NCBI GenBank assembly: GCA_002712885.1
Contig: PAUN01000070.1
Location: 1-35,953 of the forward strand
Direction: 5' to 3'
Length of the DNA: 35,953 bases
Source: Acidobacteriota bacterium
GTDB taxonomy: Bacteria > Acidobacteriota > Vicinamibacteria > Vicinamibacterales > UBA8438
Notes under the pieces: model-generated
Told to the model about the DNA's origin: nothing
Databases searched by the model: none
Seen by the model: only the letters and a program-made list of their open reading frames with translations
Shown: one piece after another, positions 25,414-35,953 of the stretch
Layout of the letters: the number at the start of each line of letters is the position of its first letter
Position numbering within the stretch: the first letter of the stretch is position 1
Translations under genes and position numbers: made by a program

Positions 25414-26682
25414 TCAGGCGTGCTCCGCGGCCACCGCGTCGTTCAACTCGATCCCAAAGCCGGGAGCATCAGAGACGGCGATGCTACCGTTCTCGAATCG
25501 CTCGGGAGGATCGATGAGATCGCCACGCCAGCCCACCTCTCCCCACTGGAACTCGAGGATGTCGAAGTTCGACATGGCGGCGCAGAGCTGTACGCTGGCG
25601 GCCGTCGCAACGGGGCCGCTCGGGTTATGCGGGGACACCGCGACGCCATGCAGGTCGGCGACCGCCGCAATGCGGCGAGCCTCGGCCAGACCGCCACAAT
25701 GCTTGACATCGGGCATAACGATGTCGACGGCACGCTGCTGACAGAGGGGGGCAAACCCTTGCATGCCAAACAGAAACTCTCCGCCCGCCATCGGTTGCTG
25801 GATCGCGTCGTGAATCGTCTTGGTATCGCTGACCTGCTGGGGAGGAACCGGTTCTTCATACCAAGAGAGGCGGTGTGGCTCCAGGCGACGGGCGACATCG
25901 ATCGACAACGGCACGTCGAAGTTGCTGTGCGCGTCGATCTTGATCGCCACATTCGGTCCCACCGCCTCCCGCATGGCCGCCACACAGGCGATCCCAAGGT
26001 CGGCGGCTTCCGCCACCTCGATCTCTGGCTGGGTCAACGCGGGAAATCCATCGAACGGAGCAGCCTTGAGTGCCGCGAATCCGTCGTCGACCGCCGCGCG
26101 AGCGTTGGCGGCGAATCCCTCCGGCTGCCGGTTGCTGGTGGCGCGGTTGATGTTCGCGTATCCCGGCAACACATCGCGAAGACGGCCGCCAAACAGGTCG
26201 CTGACCGGAGCTCCCAGCGCTTTGCCTACCAGATCCCACTGGGCCTGCTCGATCGCGCTGAAGGCGGTGGCCCGCACCCGGTCACCTGACGATGCCTGGG
26301 CCCAGCCACGCTGACGATACTGTTCGATACGGAACGGCGACTCGTCTCGGACCAGTTCGAAGAACGGCTCCAGTTCCGGAAACTCGGCGCGACGGCCAAG
26401 TGACGCCTCACCCAAGCCGGTCAATCCCTGATTGGTCGACAGCCGGACAAAGAGCCACGTAGTGCGAGCGGTCGCGTGCACCACGATCAGCTCCATGCCA
26501 CTGATGCGTAGACGCGGAGCAGTCCCGGCCGCCTGCCGGAGCAGACGCGCGGTCTCCGGCCGGGCCGTCGTCACCATCGGCAGGACCGGCACCGTCACAC
26601 ACAGCGGAGCGACCTCCAAGAACCGGCGGCGACTCACGGTCGGGGCCACGGTCCCCGTATGAGGTTTCGACATCGCGTCCAC
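25414..26682 (-). CDS. Enolase superfamily (mandelate racemase/muconate lactonizing enzyme) protein with Tat-like signal
   Basis: VSRRRFLEVAPLCVTV twin-Arg signal; AIKIDAHSNFD; LSWYEEPVPPQ; MAGGEF; DIVMPDVKHCGGLAEARRIA. Confidence 0.93.
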   Translation of the reverse strand: MDAMSKPHTGTVAPTVSRRRFLEVAPLCVTVPVLPMVTTARPETARLLRQAAGTAPRLRISGMELIVVHATARTTWLFVRLSTNQGLTGLGEASLGRRAEFPELEPFFELVRDESPFRIEQYRQRGWAQASSGDRVRATAFSAIEQAQWDLVGKALGAPVSDLFGGRLRDVLPGYANINRATSNRQPEGFAANARAAVDDGFAALKAAPFDGFPALTQPEIEVAEAADLGIACVAAMREAVGPNVAIKIDAHSNFDVPLSIDVARRLEPHRLSWYEEPVPPQQVSDTKTIHDAIQQPMAGGEFLFGMQGFAPLCQQRAVDIVMPDVKHCGGLAEARRIAAVADLHGVAVSPHNPSGPVATAASVQLCAAMSNFDILEFQWGEVGWRGDLIDPPERFENGSIAVSDAPGFGIELNDAVAAEHA

Positions 26683-26694
26683 CTGTGCGCGCCG

Positions 26695-27162
26695 TCAGGG
26701 CGCCTCGAATTCGTGTGTCGGGTTGCGGACGGTCAGCACCGGGCACGAGGCCTGGCGGACGATCTGTTCCGCGACGCTGCCGAGCACTAGGTGCTGTACG
26801 GCGCCGCGTCCATGGGTGCCCATCACGATCAGGTCGACCTCGTGTGCGCGGGCGTAGCGCACAATGCCCACGAACGGCGTCCCGACCTCTACCGTCGTCT
26901 GCACACGTAGCGCCGCTTGCTCATCGGCCGGGCAGAGCGTAGCGAGTTTCGTCGTCGCTTCCGAGACCCACTTCTGTTGCACAGTGTCCTCAGAGAACCC
27001 CAAGAATACCTCGGTTCCCGGGCTCACATCGGCGTCGGTCACAACACGGAGCAAGTGGAGCGATGCCTCGAATCGTCGGGTCATTTTCTTCGCGTAGTCG
27101 AGCGCCAGACTGGACGTGTGGCTGAAGTCGACAGACGCGAGGGCCGTATGCAGGGCCTTCAT
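26695..27162 (-). CDS. Universal stress protein (UspA family)
   Basis: MKALHTALASVDFSHTSSLALDYAKKMTRRFEASLHLLRVV...VDLIVMGTHGRGAVQHLVLGSVAEQIVRQASCPVLTVR (G-x2-G-x9-G-S nucleotide motif). Confidence 0.95.
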   Translation of the reverse strand: MKALHTALASVDFSHTSSLALDYAKKMTRRFEASLHLLRVVTDADVSPGTEVFLGFSEDTVQQKWVSEATTKLATLCPADEQAALRVQTTVEVGTPFVGIVRYARAHEVDLIVMGTHGRGAVQHLVLGSVAEQIVRQASCPVLTVRNPTHEFEAP

Positions 27163-27203
27163 GGCTGCAGTATAGCGGCGGGACCCTGTCTCTGAGCCGG
27201 TCC

Positions 27204-28463
27204 TCAACTGACGACTTCGCCCTTGCCGACGACCACGACGCCACCTGGTGACACGGTGAACCGTCGCGCATCGAGCTCCAGGTCGACGCCGACCGAGGCC
27301 CCCGGGAGCACGCGAACCTGCTTGTCCAGGATGGCGCGGCGAACCTTGGCTCCAGCCCCGATCTCAACATCGTCAAATAGCACCGAATCGCCCACAGTGG
27401 CGCCCGCATGCACGCGCACCCCCGGCGACAAAATCGATCGTTGTACACGTCCGCCCGCGACGATGGCGCCGCTGCAGACGAGCGAATTCAGCGCGCGACT
27501 CTCGAGGTCGTCCTTCTTGTGCACGAATTTCGCCGGTGGGCGCTGGAGTTGCCTGGTCAAGATGGGCCACTCGGCGTTGTATAGGTCGAATACCGGGTCC
27601 GCAGCCAAGAGGTCCATACTCGCCTCGAAGTACGCATCGATGGTGCCGACATCCCGCCAATACCCGTGCTCGCGGTCAGACTGGCCCGGAACGGTCTGCG
27701 CGGCGAAGTCGTACACCGCGGCATCACCCTCGCTGACCAGCAACGGCACGATGTCACCCCCCATGTCGTGGCTCGAGCCCTTGGACGCGGCGTCGCGTGC
27801 CACGGCGTCAATCAACACGTCAGTCGTGAACACGTAGTTGCCCATCGACGCCAGCGCCCGGGTCGGATCGGTCGGCATGGCGACCGGTGCCAACGGCTTC
27901 TCGTGAAATTGTCGGATACGCTCGCCGGTGCCCGCATCGACAATCCCGAACGCGGACGCCTCTTCGATCGCGACCGAATGTGCCGCTACGGTGACACCGG
28001 CGCCGGAGTCGATGTGGCGCTGCAGGAACTGGCGGGGATCCATCCGGTAGATGTGATCGGCACCGAACAGCAACACGTAGTGAGGCGCTTCGTCTCGAAT
28101 GATGTTCAGATTTTGATAGATGGCATCGGCGGAGCCGGCGAACCAGCGCGGCCCGGTGCGCATCTGCGCCGGCACCGACGCCACGTATTCACCCACCAGC
28201 GGCGACAACGACCAGCTCTGTGCGAGGTGTCGGTCTAGACTATGGCTCTTGTATTGGGTCAACACGACGATCCGCCGGAACCCGCCGTTCACCAGGTTGG
28301 AGAGCACAAAGTCGATCAGGCGATATTGCCCGCCGAAGGGCACGCCCGGCTTGGCACGGTCTCGCGTCAGCGGCGCCAACCGCTGCCCATGCCCGCCCGC
28401 CAGCACGATCGCCAACACATGCGGAACCTCGCGCACCACATCTTGCTGCACCTGGACCGTCAC
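27204..28463 (-). CDS. glgC: Glucose-1-phosphate adenylyltransferase
   Basis: [46 protein letters not shown]...[13 protein letters not shown]...[23 protein letters not shown] start overlapping glgB stop. Confidence 0.95.
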   Translation of the reverse strand: MTVQVQQDVVREVPHVLAIVLAGGHGQRLAPLTRDRAKPGVPFGGQYRLIDFVLSNLVNGGFRRIVVLTQYKSHSLDRHLAQSWSLSPLVGEYVASVPAQMRTGPRWFAGSADAIYQNLNIIRDEAPHYVLLFGADHIYRMDPRQFLQRHIDSGAGVTVAAHSVAIEEASAFGIVDAGTGERIRQFHEKPLAPVAMPTDPTRALASMGNYVFTTDVLIDAVARDAASKGSSHDMGGDIVPLLVSEGDAAVYDFAAQTVPGQSDREHGYWRDVGTIDAYFEASMDLLAADPVFDLYNAEWPILTRQLQRPPAKFVHKKDDLESRALNSLVCSGAIVAGGRVQRSILSPGVRVHAGATVGDSVLFDDVEIGAGAKVRRAILDKQVRVLPGASVGVDLELDARRFTVSPGGVVVVGKGEVVS

Positions 28464-30370
28464 GACACTGGCTCCGTCGTCGGCGTCATCACGAGCACGC
28501 TCAGCGGAGGCAGCGTCAGCCGGCACGACCGCGGCTGCCCTTGCCAGGGTCGCGACTCGACCTGCACCGCCACGGGATTCCCGACCCCGTTCCCGCCGTA
28601 GCACATCGCATCGCTGTTCAAACATTCCGTCCACCGTCCTGGCTCGGGGACGCCTATTCGATAGTCGTGGTGCGCGGTGTCGGAGAAATTGCAGACGAAC
28701 AGCAACGGCGCGAGACCGCTGCGGTCTGTCCGCAAGAAGCTCAGGACCACGCAAGTGCGGTCAGCGTGGTCGACCCAGGCGAACCCGCCCGGCTCCGAGT
28801 CCGCCGCATGCAGGCGGGCATCCGACCGATAGAGGCGATTCAAGTCCCTCACCCATCGCTGGAGTCCGTCATGACCCGCCATCTCCGCCAGCGACCAGTC
28901 GACGACGCCGTCATGGTCCCACTCGCGGCGCGGACCCAACTCGTTCCCCATGAAGAGCAGCTTCTTCCCCGGATGACCGTACATATACCCGTAGAGCAGA
29001 CGAGCATTCGCGAAACGCTGCCCGTCATCCCCTGGCATCTTGTCAACGATTGGGCGTTTCCCGTGCACGACCTCGTCGTGCGAGAGCGGCAACAGGAAAC
29101 GTTCGGCGAAGGCATACGTCAAACTGAAGGTCAGCTCTCCCAGGCGATCACCGCGTCGCCCCGGTTCCTCCGACATGAACGCCAGCATGTCGTTCATCCA
29201 GCCCATGTTCCACTTGTACCCGAAGCCAAGACCGCCGTCATCGGTCCGGCGAGAAACGCCAGGCCAAGCGGTGGACTCTTCGGCGAACATCAGCACATCC
29301 GGGAAGTCACGACAAACGGTGTCGTTCAATCCGCGCAGGAAATCCGCCGCATCGAGGTTCTCGCGACCACCCTGCGCGTTGGGCACCCACTCACCATCAC
29401 CACGGGCGTAGTCGAGATACAACATCGACGCCACCGCGTCCACACGGAGGCCATCGATGTGATACTTATCGAACCAGAAACAGGCGTTACTGACGAGGAA
29501 ATCCCTGACCACCGGTCGACCGAGGTCGAAGATCTGGGTGTTCCACTCCGGGTGCCGTCCCTGCCGGGGATCAGCGTATTCGTACAGCGCCGACCCATCG
29601 AACATGGCAAGCCCGTGGGGGTCGTCCGGGAAGTGGCCGGGCACCCAATCGAGGATGACGCCGATGCCGGCCTGGTGCAGCGTATCGACCAGATACCGAA
29701 AGTCGTCCGGCGTCCCGAACCGGCTGGTCGGCGCATAGTAACCCGTCACTTGATAGCCCCACGACGCATCGAGCGGATGCTCGGCCACCGGCAGCAGCTC
29801 GACGTGGGTAAACTCCATCGTGACGAGGTACTCCGCCAGTTCGCTGGCCAACTGGCGATACGACAACCAGCTCCCGTCACTCACGTCTCGGCGCCACGAC
29901 CCGAGGTGCACCTCGTAGATGGAAATCGGTGCGCTCGGGGTCTGGCGGTTGCCCCGTTCCTCCTGCCAGGACGCATCGTGCCACCGGTACGAGGACAGGT
30001 CCCATACTCGCGACGCGGTTCGAGGCCGAACCTCTGCCGCAAACGCCAGCGGGTCCGCCTTGTCGACGACGACTGCGTCTCGCCCACCTGACTGGATTCG
30101 GTACTTGTAGAGTGCGCCCGGCTCGACGCCGGGAACCCACCGCTGCCACACGCCACTCGAGCCCACCCGACCCATCGGGTGGGCGGCAGTCTCCCACCCG
30201 TTGAAGTCACCCACCACCGAGACCGCATCGGCACCGGGTGCGACGACCCCGAACCGGACGCCCCGGGCGCGGTCGGCCTGGACAAGATGGGCCCCGAGCA
30301 ATTCGTAGACGCGCGCGTGCCCTTCCGTCATGCGTCGCAGGTCGTCGTCAGTGACGAGGGTATCGCTCAT
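28460..30370 (-). CDS. glgB: 1,4-alpha-glucan branching enzyme
   Basis: [13 protein letters not shown]...[38 protein letters not shown]-type GH13 region (here YYAPTSRFG); [36 protein letters not shown]. Confidence 0.96.
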   Translation of the reverse strand: MSDTLVTDDDLRRMTEGHARVYELLGAHLVQADRARGVRFGVVAPGADAVSVVGDFNGWETAAHPMGRVGSSGVWQRWVPGVEPGALYKYRIQSGGRDAVVVDKADPLAFAAEVRPRTASRVWDLSSYRWHDASWQEERGNRQTPSAPISIYEVHLGSWRRDVSDGSWLSYRQLASELAEYLVTMEFTHVELLPVAEHPLDASWGYQVTGYYAPTSRFGTPDDFRYLVDTLHQAGIGVILDWVPGHFPDDPHGLAMFDGSALYEYADPRQGRHPEWNTQIFDLGRPVVRDFLVSNACFWFDKYHIDGLRVDAVASMLYLDYARGDGEWVPNAQGGRENLDAADFLRGLNDTVCRDFPDVLMFAEESTAWPGVSRRTDDGGLGFGYKWNMGWMNDMLAFMSEEPGRRGDRLGELTFSLTYAFAERFLLPLSHDEVVHGKRPIVDKMPGDDGQRFANARLLYGYMYGHPGKKLLFMGNELGPRREWDHDGVVDWSLAEMAGHDGLQRWVRDLNRLYRSDARLHAADSEPGGFAWVDHADRTCVVLSFLRTDRSGLAPLLFVCNFSDTAHHDYRIGVPEPGRWTECLNSDAMCYGGNGVGNPVAVQVESRPWQGQPRSCRLTLPPLSVLVMTPTTEPVS

Positions 30371-32481
30371 GCGAGCTCTCTTCCGGCGAGGCGCTCGCGG
30401 CGTCCGCGTGCCTGCTCCTCTGCCACCCGGCGCACGGTGTCACGCACTTCGGGCATGCCGGTGAATTCCTCGACCGAATATCGCGCCCGGCGACGCCAGT
30501 TCGCACGCTCTGGACCGGTCCCGGGTAGGTTGTGTGGCCGCGGTTCGAGCCAGAGATCTTCAAGCATGACCAGCACCATGTCGGCGCGACTCCGGGCCAA
30601 ACGGCCCAAGCTTGCCTCGAGCAGGTCGGTCGGGCCGTCGGCGGGAGCCGTGCCGGCCTCGGTTGACTCCGTGATGACCGTCCGTTCGTCGCGGCGACGC
30701 CGGCGCGCGACCGCCGCCGATGCCACTGTCAGCAGCCCGCGCGCAACCCGGTCATCAATGTCCGTGCCGTTCAGGTAACCGGCGAACGTCGCCGTGTCGT
30801 GCGTATTGAGCGACGCGACGGTGCCGCACGCAGCCGGCTCGATCGGTGGCGTGTCTCCGGGGCGCACCAAGAACTGCGCGACGTGGAGTCCCCCCATGCG
30901 ATGGGCCTCGAGGGTGTCGTTGACATAGGTGGGCACCGTCCCGAGATTCTCGCCGACCAGTCGGGTCTGGTGACGGCAGGACTCGAGACACAGGATGGCG
31001 GTGACGTCGTTGGCCGGGTAATGCACATAGACCCCCTCGGTGGCCGCTGCCCCAGAGGGAATCCAGAACAATCGATGCAGGCCCATGACGTGGTCGATAC
31101 GCAGACGGCTCGCCACTTCAAGATGACGTGTGAGCGCGGCGCGTAGATACCGGTATCCCTCGTAGCGTGCCGCCGTCGGATGCGGTGGCGGTGTCGCCCA
31201 GTCCTGCCCACCGGGGAACAACTCGTCGGGTGGCGCACCGGTGGTGACCCCCTCGGCAAACTGGGTCGGAAAACGGTCGACGTCGAACCCGGAGGGATGC
31301 ACGCCAAGTGGAAAATCAAGATACAGCCCCTCGCCGCTGGCGTCCGCGTGTGATGCGAGACGTGCCATCTGTTGCTCGGTGACCCACTGCGTATAAAGGT
31401 GGTAGCGGTACGCGACTCGGGGGTCGCGGGGCGGCGCGGGCGTGGGAGGGTGCGCGGCGGAATTCTCGCGCTCGGCCCGAAAGGACGCATAGGCCTGGGC
31501 CAACGGGTGCTCCCGTTCCCACGCCGACAGGGCGTCCGCACGGGCACCGGGACGCGATGTAACCGCCTCGGCGAGTAACATCAGCGCCTCTCGCTTCAGG
31601 GCCAGCGCGCCGGGATAGTCGATGAGCCGGGTGCCCTGCAGACGCGCGACCCGCCGTTGAAACTGTTCGGACCCGACCAGCCGACGGGCGGCATCCGAGG
31701 CCGTGAACTCGGGCAAGCGCGTCGGGTCCACAAAGAGCTCGTTCCAGAACAGCCGGCTGATCGGTCGGTAGGGGCTGGGATCGCATGGTGTGCCGCTGTA
31801 GTCGGTCGCCAATAGCGGCAGCGTAGACACAGAGCGCGCGCCAGTCGACCCCAGCCAGCCGACCACGTGCTCCATGTCCGTCACGTCGCCAATCCCCCAG
31901 CTGCGCGTCGAATGCAACGCATAGAGCGGCACGAACACCCCCACGCCACCCGGCTCGCCGGCGAACGCCAATGATGGCGCCGCAATTACTAACCCCTCGC
32001 CCGTCCGGGCCCCGAGCTCGACCCGAAGCTCGTGATACCCCAGCGGCACCCCTGCGGGCACCGACACGCGCTTCGCCGCGCAGGCTCGGCCGCCGACGGA
32101 CGCGGTCTCGATGGTCGGCACACCGTCCAGCCGCTCCACCCACTCGCGCACCTCTCCCTGCTCGAGGGTCAACACACAACGAACCGAGCCGCTGGATTCG
32201 GCCGCCATCACGCGCACGTCAAACGAGAGGTGCCCATCCCAGGCCACGGTGACGGGCGCCAGCACCGTATCCCACGCGTCGCGGACTCGGGTCTCCAACG
32301 CCGTGAGCACGTCAGCGGGGGTTTCGACCTCCACTCCCAGTGCTCGCAACGTCGCGAGCACCACGTCGTCAGACGCCACGCGCTGAACGCCACACCCGTC
32401 GGTGTAGCCAGTCTCCAGTCCGCAGCAAGCGGCCAGTCTTTGCAGCGTCCCGGACTCGGGCGAAGCGTCCTGCATGGTCAT
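30367..32481 (-). CDS. malQ: 4-alpha-glucanotransferase (GH77)
   Basis: GIGDVTDMEHVVGWLGSTGARSVSTLPLLAT; SPYRPISRLFWNELFVDP; LRIDHVMGLHRLFWIP; LVGENLGTVP; SLNTHDTATFAGY. Start at ATG 32481. Confidence 0.95.
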   Translation of the reverse strand: MTMQDASPESGTLQRLAACCGLETGYTDGCGVQRVASDDVVLATLRALGVEVETPADVLTALETRVRDAWDTVLAPVTVAWDGHLSFDVRVMAAESSGSVRCVLTLEQGEVREWVERLDGVPTIETASVGGRACAAKRVSVPAGVPLGYHELRVELGARTGEGLVIAAPSLAFAGEPGGVGVFVPLYALHSTRSWGIGDVTDMEHVVGWLGSTGARSVSTLPLLATDYSGTPCDPSPYRPISRLFWNELFVDPTRLPEFTASDAARRLVGSEQFQRRVARLQGTRLIDYPGALALKREALMLLAEAVTSRPGARADALSAWEREHPLAQAYASFRAERENSAAHPPTPAPPRDPRVAYRYHLYTQWVTEQQMARLASHADASGEGLYLDFPLGVHPSGFDVDRFPTQFAEGVTTGAPPDELFPGGQDWATPPPHPTAARYEGYRYLRAALTRHLEVASRLRIDHVMGLHRLFWIPSGAAATEGVYVHYPANDVTAILCLESCRHQTRLVGENLGTVPTYVNDTLEAHRMGGLHVAQFLVRPGDTPPIEPAACGTVASLNTHDTATFAGYLNGTDIDDRVARGLLTVASAAVARRRRRDERTVITESTEAGTAPADGPTDLLEASLGRLARSRADMVLVMLEDLWLEPRPHNLPGTGPERANWRRRARYSVEEFTGMPEVRDTVRRVAEEQARGRRERLAGRELA

Positions 32482-32497
32482 GGTGAACCTGAGCGGA

Positions 32498-34588
32498 TCA
32501 TGTGTTTGCCGCCGGGCTGTCCGACGTCTCGAAGATGGCGACCCCGTGCTCACCGACCTCGTAGGACGCCTTCGAGACCTGTCGTGGGTCGACTGGATCG
32601 CGAGCCGTATCGAACCGGAGACGCCACAGAACACCGTGGATGTCCGGCAGACGAAACGTCGTCGGACGGTCGGCGGGGTTGAGGAGCACCAGCACCGCGT
32701 CGTCGTCCGACGCACCCGGCACACACATGGCCAGGCCGGACGCTCGCGGGTCGTGCCATCCTGCCGGGGTCATGTCGTGGCCCTCGCAGTCGAACCAGAC
32801 GATGTCGGGGACAGGGTCCGCGGCCGGACCGCCCGGAAACCGGGTGGGTCGTAGTGACGGATGCGCGGCCCGGAACACGAGCAGTGACTGCACGAATGCG
32901 CGCAACCGCTCGGTGTTCGCATGCGGTCGCCAGTCGACCCAATTGGTTTCAGAATCCTGACAGTAAGCGTTGTTGTTCCCCTGCTGGGTGCGCCCAACTT
33001 CGTCACCGGCCGACAGCATCGGGACACCGTGAGAGACCAGCAGCGTGGCCAGCAGGCTGCGCCGCCTCCGTGCACGTCGCTCCAGCACGACGGGATCGTC
33101 TGTCGCCCCGTCCACCCCGCCGTTTGAGCTGTAGTTCTCGTGAGCGCCATCACGGTTCTGCTCGCCGTTCGCCGTGTTGCGTTTCCGACCATAGCTGACC
33201 AAGTCGGCCAGTGTGAATCCGTCGTGTGCGGTGACGAAGTTCACACTCGACGTCGCCGGCCGTTCGGCGGTGTCAAACAGGTCGCGACTCCCTGCGAGTC
33301 GGGTCGCCAGGTCAGTTGCCTGTCCAGGGTCACCGCGCCAGAAGCGACGTGCGGTGTCCCGGTACCGGTCGTTCCACTCGCGAAACGGCTGAGGAAAACC
33401 ACCCAATTGGTACCCCCCTACCCCGAGGTCCCACGGCTCGGCGATCAACTTCACACCGGCGAGCACCGGATCATCCAGAAGCGTCCGGCAGAAGGCGCCA
33501 GCGAGGTTGACGTCCGGCTGCTCTCGCGTCAAGGCGCTCGCCAGGTCGAAGCGAAACCCGTCGACATGCATCTCATCGACCCAGTATCGCAAGCTGTCTA
33601 CGATAAGCCGCCGTACCAGCGGATGCCGCAGATCCAGGGTATTGCCACATCCGGTGAAGTCCTGATAGGCGCCCCTATCGTCCGGGTGGAGCCGATAATA
33701 CGATGCGTTGTCGATGCCACGCCACGACAAGGTCGGGCCGAACCGGTCGCCCTCGGCCGTGTGGTTGTAGACCACGTCCAGGATGACCTCGAGACCGGCT
33801 GCGTGCAGCCGTCGAACCATCGTCTTGAACTCCACGACGGCGGTCTCCGGGGAGGTCGCGTATCTGACGTCCGGCGCCAGGAAACCGAGAGTGTTGTAGC
33901 CCCAGTAGTTGGTCAGCCCCCGGTCGACCAGGGCGCGCTCACTGACATGCTGATGCACCGGTAGCAACTCGACCGCGGTGATCCCGAGAGACGTGAAGTG
34001 GTCGATGGCTGGATCACTCGACAATCCGAGGTAGGTGCCACGGAGAGTTGGGGACACGTCCGGATGTCGCCCGGTGAAACCTTTGACATGCAATTCGTAC
34101 AGCACCGTGTCCGACCATGGCGTACGAGGAGGTCGATCGTCCTTCCAGCGGAAGGTGGGATCCGACACCATCGCCAATGGCGCCCACCGAGCCGTGTCCC
34201 GATGATCAGCCTCGCCACCGGTCCCCTCAGCCCGGCGCTCGTCAAGCAGCGCGTCATGCCAGGTCAGCGTACGTCCGACTTGTCGGGCGTAGGGGTCAAA
34301 CAACAGTTTGGCCGGATTGCACCGATGCCCCGCGGCGGGGTCGTAGGGTCCGTCCACCCGATACCCATACAGCTGACCGGGCTGTAGACCTGTCAGGTAC
34401 CCGTGCCATACGTGACCCGTCTGCTCCGGAAGCGCAATCCGGCGACTTTCAACGGCCGCATCCTGCCCGTCGAACAGACACAGGTCCACGCGGGTGGCTG
34501 GCTCTGAAAAAAGCGCGAAATTCACCCCGCGACCGTCCCAGGTCGCGCCCAGGGGCTCCGGTGTCCCGGCGAGAAGAGTCACGTGCAT
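32498..34588 (-). CDS. glgX: Glycogen debranching enzyme
   Basis: LAGTPEPLGATWDGRGVNFALFSEPATRVDLCLFDG; YELHVKGFTGRHPDVSPTLRGTYLGL; EVILDVVYNHTAEGD; DGFRFDLASALTRE; LIAEPWDLGVGGYQLGGFP; FVTAHDGFTLADLVSY. Confidence 0.95.
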   Translation of the reverse strand: MHVTLLAGTPEPLGATWDGRGVNFALFSEPATRVDLCLFDGQDAAVESRRIALPEQTGHVWHGYLTGLQPGQLYGYRVDGPYDPAAGHRCNPAKLLFDPYARQVGRTLTWHDALLDERRAEGTGGEADHRDTARWAPLAMVSDPTFRWKDDRPPRTPWSDTVLYELHVKGFTGRHPDVSPTLRGTYLGLSSDPAIDHFTSLGITAVELLPVHQHVSERALVDRGLTNYWGYNTLGFLAPDVRYATSPETAVVEFKTMVRRLHAAGLEVILDVVYNHTAEGDRFGPTLSWRGIDNASYYRLHPDDRGAYQDFTGCGNTLDLRHPLVRRLIVDSLRYWVDEMHVDGFRFDLASALTREQPDVNLAGAFCRTLLDDPVLAGVKLIAEPWDLGVGGYQLGGFPQPFREWNDRYRDTARRFWRGDPGQATDLATRLAGSRDLFDTAERPATSSVNFVTAHDGFTLADLVSYGRKRNTANGEQNRDGAHENYSSNGGVDGATDDPVVLERRARRRRSLLATLLVSHGVPMLSAGDEVGRTQQGNNNAYCQDSETNWVDWRPHANTERLRAFVQSLLVFRAAHPSLRPTRFPGGPAADPVPDIVWFDCEGHDMTPAGWHDPRASGLAMCVPGASDDDAVLVLLNPADRPTTFRLPDIHGVLWRLRFDTARDPVDPRQVSKASYEVGEHGVAIFETSDSPAANT

Positions 34589-34711
34589 ACCTGGTTTCGT
34601 GGAGGAAACATGCAGACCAGCGAGGAGGATACGACAGGCGTGCACGCACGTGATTGAGGAACCGCGGGACGTGGCTGCCCGGCTGGTTTTCGATACGACC
34701 GGGCGCTGGAA

Positions 34712-35953
34712 TCAAGACTCGGCAATCTTATACAGGAACCGGGAGCCGCGCAGATAGAGTTCGTCGCCCACGATGGCTGGCGAGGCGTCGAACCGGTCAT
34801 CGAGAGTGTTGGAAGCGACCGCCTCATAGCGGGGTCCGTGTGCGATGACCAAGGTGGTGCCGTCACGCCCGGCGATGTACACCCGTCCGGCGGCACCGAC
34901 CGGGGAGGCGAAGATATTCGGTACGCCTTCCAGACGCTGCAACTGGTAGTGAGGGGTTCCGGTCGCCGGATCGAAGACCGACAGGATGCCATCGTTGCTC
35001 TTGATTACATACAGCGCGTCGTCATACAGCAGCGGCGAGGGAACGTACGGCGTGTCGCGATCGAGTTGCCAGACAATGGCGTCGGTGCCAGCGATGTCGC
35101 CCTGCGCGTCGGACAACCGAATCGCTTGGAGATTGCTACCACGATACCCACTCATGACATACACGATGCCGTCCGCATAGACCGGCGACGGGATCGCGTT
35201 CATGGTCGTGCCTCGGCTCTGCCAGACGATCTCGCCGGTCTCCAGATCGTAGCCGTAGACCCGGTCCATCGCTGGCGCGATGACCTGCGCACGTCCGTCG
35301 TGTTCCACGATGAGCGGCGTGGCCCAGGTGTCGATCTCGTCTCTATTCGCGCGCCAGCGCTCCGCTCCGGTGCGCTTATCGAGCGCCACGATGAACGACT
35401 GCCCGCCGATGTGATCCCAGGTCACAACCAGGGTGTCACCATGCAGCGCCGGCGTCGTCCCCTCGCCGAACGCATTCCGCATGCGGCGGGTGCCCAGATC
35501 CACTTCCCATTGCAGGTTGCCATCCAGGTCGTATGCGTAGAGGCCCCACGACCCGAAAAAGGCGAACAGGTGCTCGCCATCCGTCACCGCCGACCCGGAC
35601 GCGTAGGTCCCGTTCGGCTCCTGGAAACCCTCGTGGGGCACTGCCTCACGGGCGATCTGCTGCCAGGCCACCTCCCCAGTGGCCCGATCGATCGCCATCA
35701 CGGTGAACTGATGCAGGCGGAACGCACGCGGGCCGCGTCCGCCCCGTCGACCACCGCGGCCGTTACCCCGCGCCACCGACGGCGGCTCGGTCGAGGCATC
35801 CGGCGTGGCCATCGCCACCGGTTCGCCGACCGGGACCGCTGTCAGCAGGAACACACGGTCTCCCCAGACGATCGGCGACGCGGAACCGCTACCTGGAATC
35901 TCCACTTTCCAGGCTATGTTCTCGACCTCGCTCCACTGGGTCGGTGGGTCCCC
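34712..35953 (-). CDS. PQQ-like beta-propeller repeat protein (5' end outside window)
   Basis: Repeated propeller strands: VMAIDRATGEVAWQ, LYAYDLDGNLQWEVDLG, FIVALDKRTGAERWRANRDE, VYGYDLETGEIVWQSRG, LSVFDPATGTPHYQLQRLEG; frame stays open to the window edge (...GDPPTQWSEVENIAWKVEIPG). Confidence 0.92.
   Translation of the reverse strand, partial: GDPPTQWSEVENIAWKVEIPGSGSASPIVWGDRVFLLTAVPVGEPVAMATPDASTEPPSVARGNGRGGRRGGRGPRAFRLHQFTVMAIDRATGEVAWQQIAREAVPHEGFQEPNGTYASGSAVTDGEHLFAFFGSWGLYAYDLDGNLQWEVDLGTRRMRNAFGEGTTPALHGDTLVVTWDHIGGQSFIVALDKRTGAERWRANRDEIDTWATPLIVEHDGRAQVIAPAMDRVYGYDLETGEIVWQSRGTTMNAIPSPVYADGIVYVMSGYRGSNLQAIRLSDAQGDIAGTDAIVWQLDRDTPYVPSPLLYDDALYVIKSNDGILSVFDPATGTPHYQLQRLEGVPNIFASPVGAAGRVYIAGRDGTTLVIAHGPRYEAVASNTLDDRFDASPAIVGDELYLRGSRFLYKIAES

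Noticed and set aside
28220-30091. 623-aa plus-strand ORF
   Set aside because: Lies antisense to glgB, whose protein is clearly recognisable; the translation is Arg/Pro/His-rich without recognisable motifs, typical of shadow ORFs in GC-rich DNA.
1-35953. CRISPR array, tRNA/rRNA genes, intact transposase, prophage or toxin-antitoxin module
   Set aside because: No regularly spaced identical repeats, no recognisable tRNA/rRNA sequence, and no recognisable transposase, integrase or toxin-antitoxin proteins seen on reading through the ORFs.

Overview
GC-rich bacterial chromosomal window, gene content in the style of Acidobacteriota/Vicinamibacteria (taxonomy is inference). Most of it is ordinary chromosome: a zinc-type MDR oxidoreductase, an M16 peptidase pair, acyl-CoA dehydrogenase, cation/H+ antiporter, an ABC exporter pair, FMN reductase, CoA-transferase plus 2OG-Fe(II) oxygenase, an enolase-superfamily enzyme, a USP, a glgX-malQ-glgB-glgC operon, and a PQQ/beta-propeller protein running off the right edge. 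No CRISPR array, tRNA, rRNA, intact transposase or phage module was seen. The points most worth a second look are: (1) an orphan GC-rich run of hairpins with two diverged copies of one hairpin unit (about 845-1035), a candidate structured ncRNA; (2) a K+ channel gene interrupted by two in-frame TGA codons, both where Trp is expected, and a decayed DUF5655-like gene that also has TGA at an expected Trp; (3) a porin - stand-alone CuA domain - di-haem oxidoreductase operon behind an 18-bp perfect palindrome; (4) a TagF-like/FkbM fusion protein directly downstream of a truncated ADOP permease remnant; (5) a 26-bp inverted repeat that pairs fully, using two G.U wobbles, only as minus-strand RNA; (6) a PDZ protein whose trypsin-like domain appears to have lost its catalytic residues; (7) a MacB/LolD-type ATPase reduced by a clean in-frame deletion. 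All calls come from reading the sequence and from recalled family knowledge; no searches were run.
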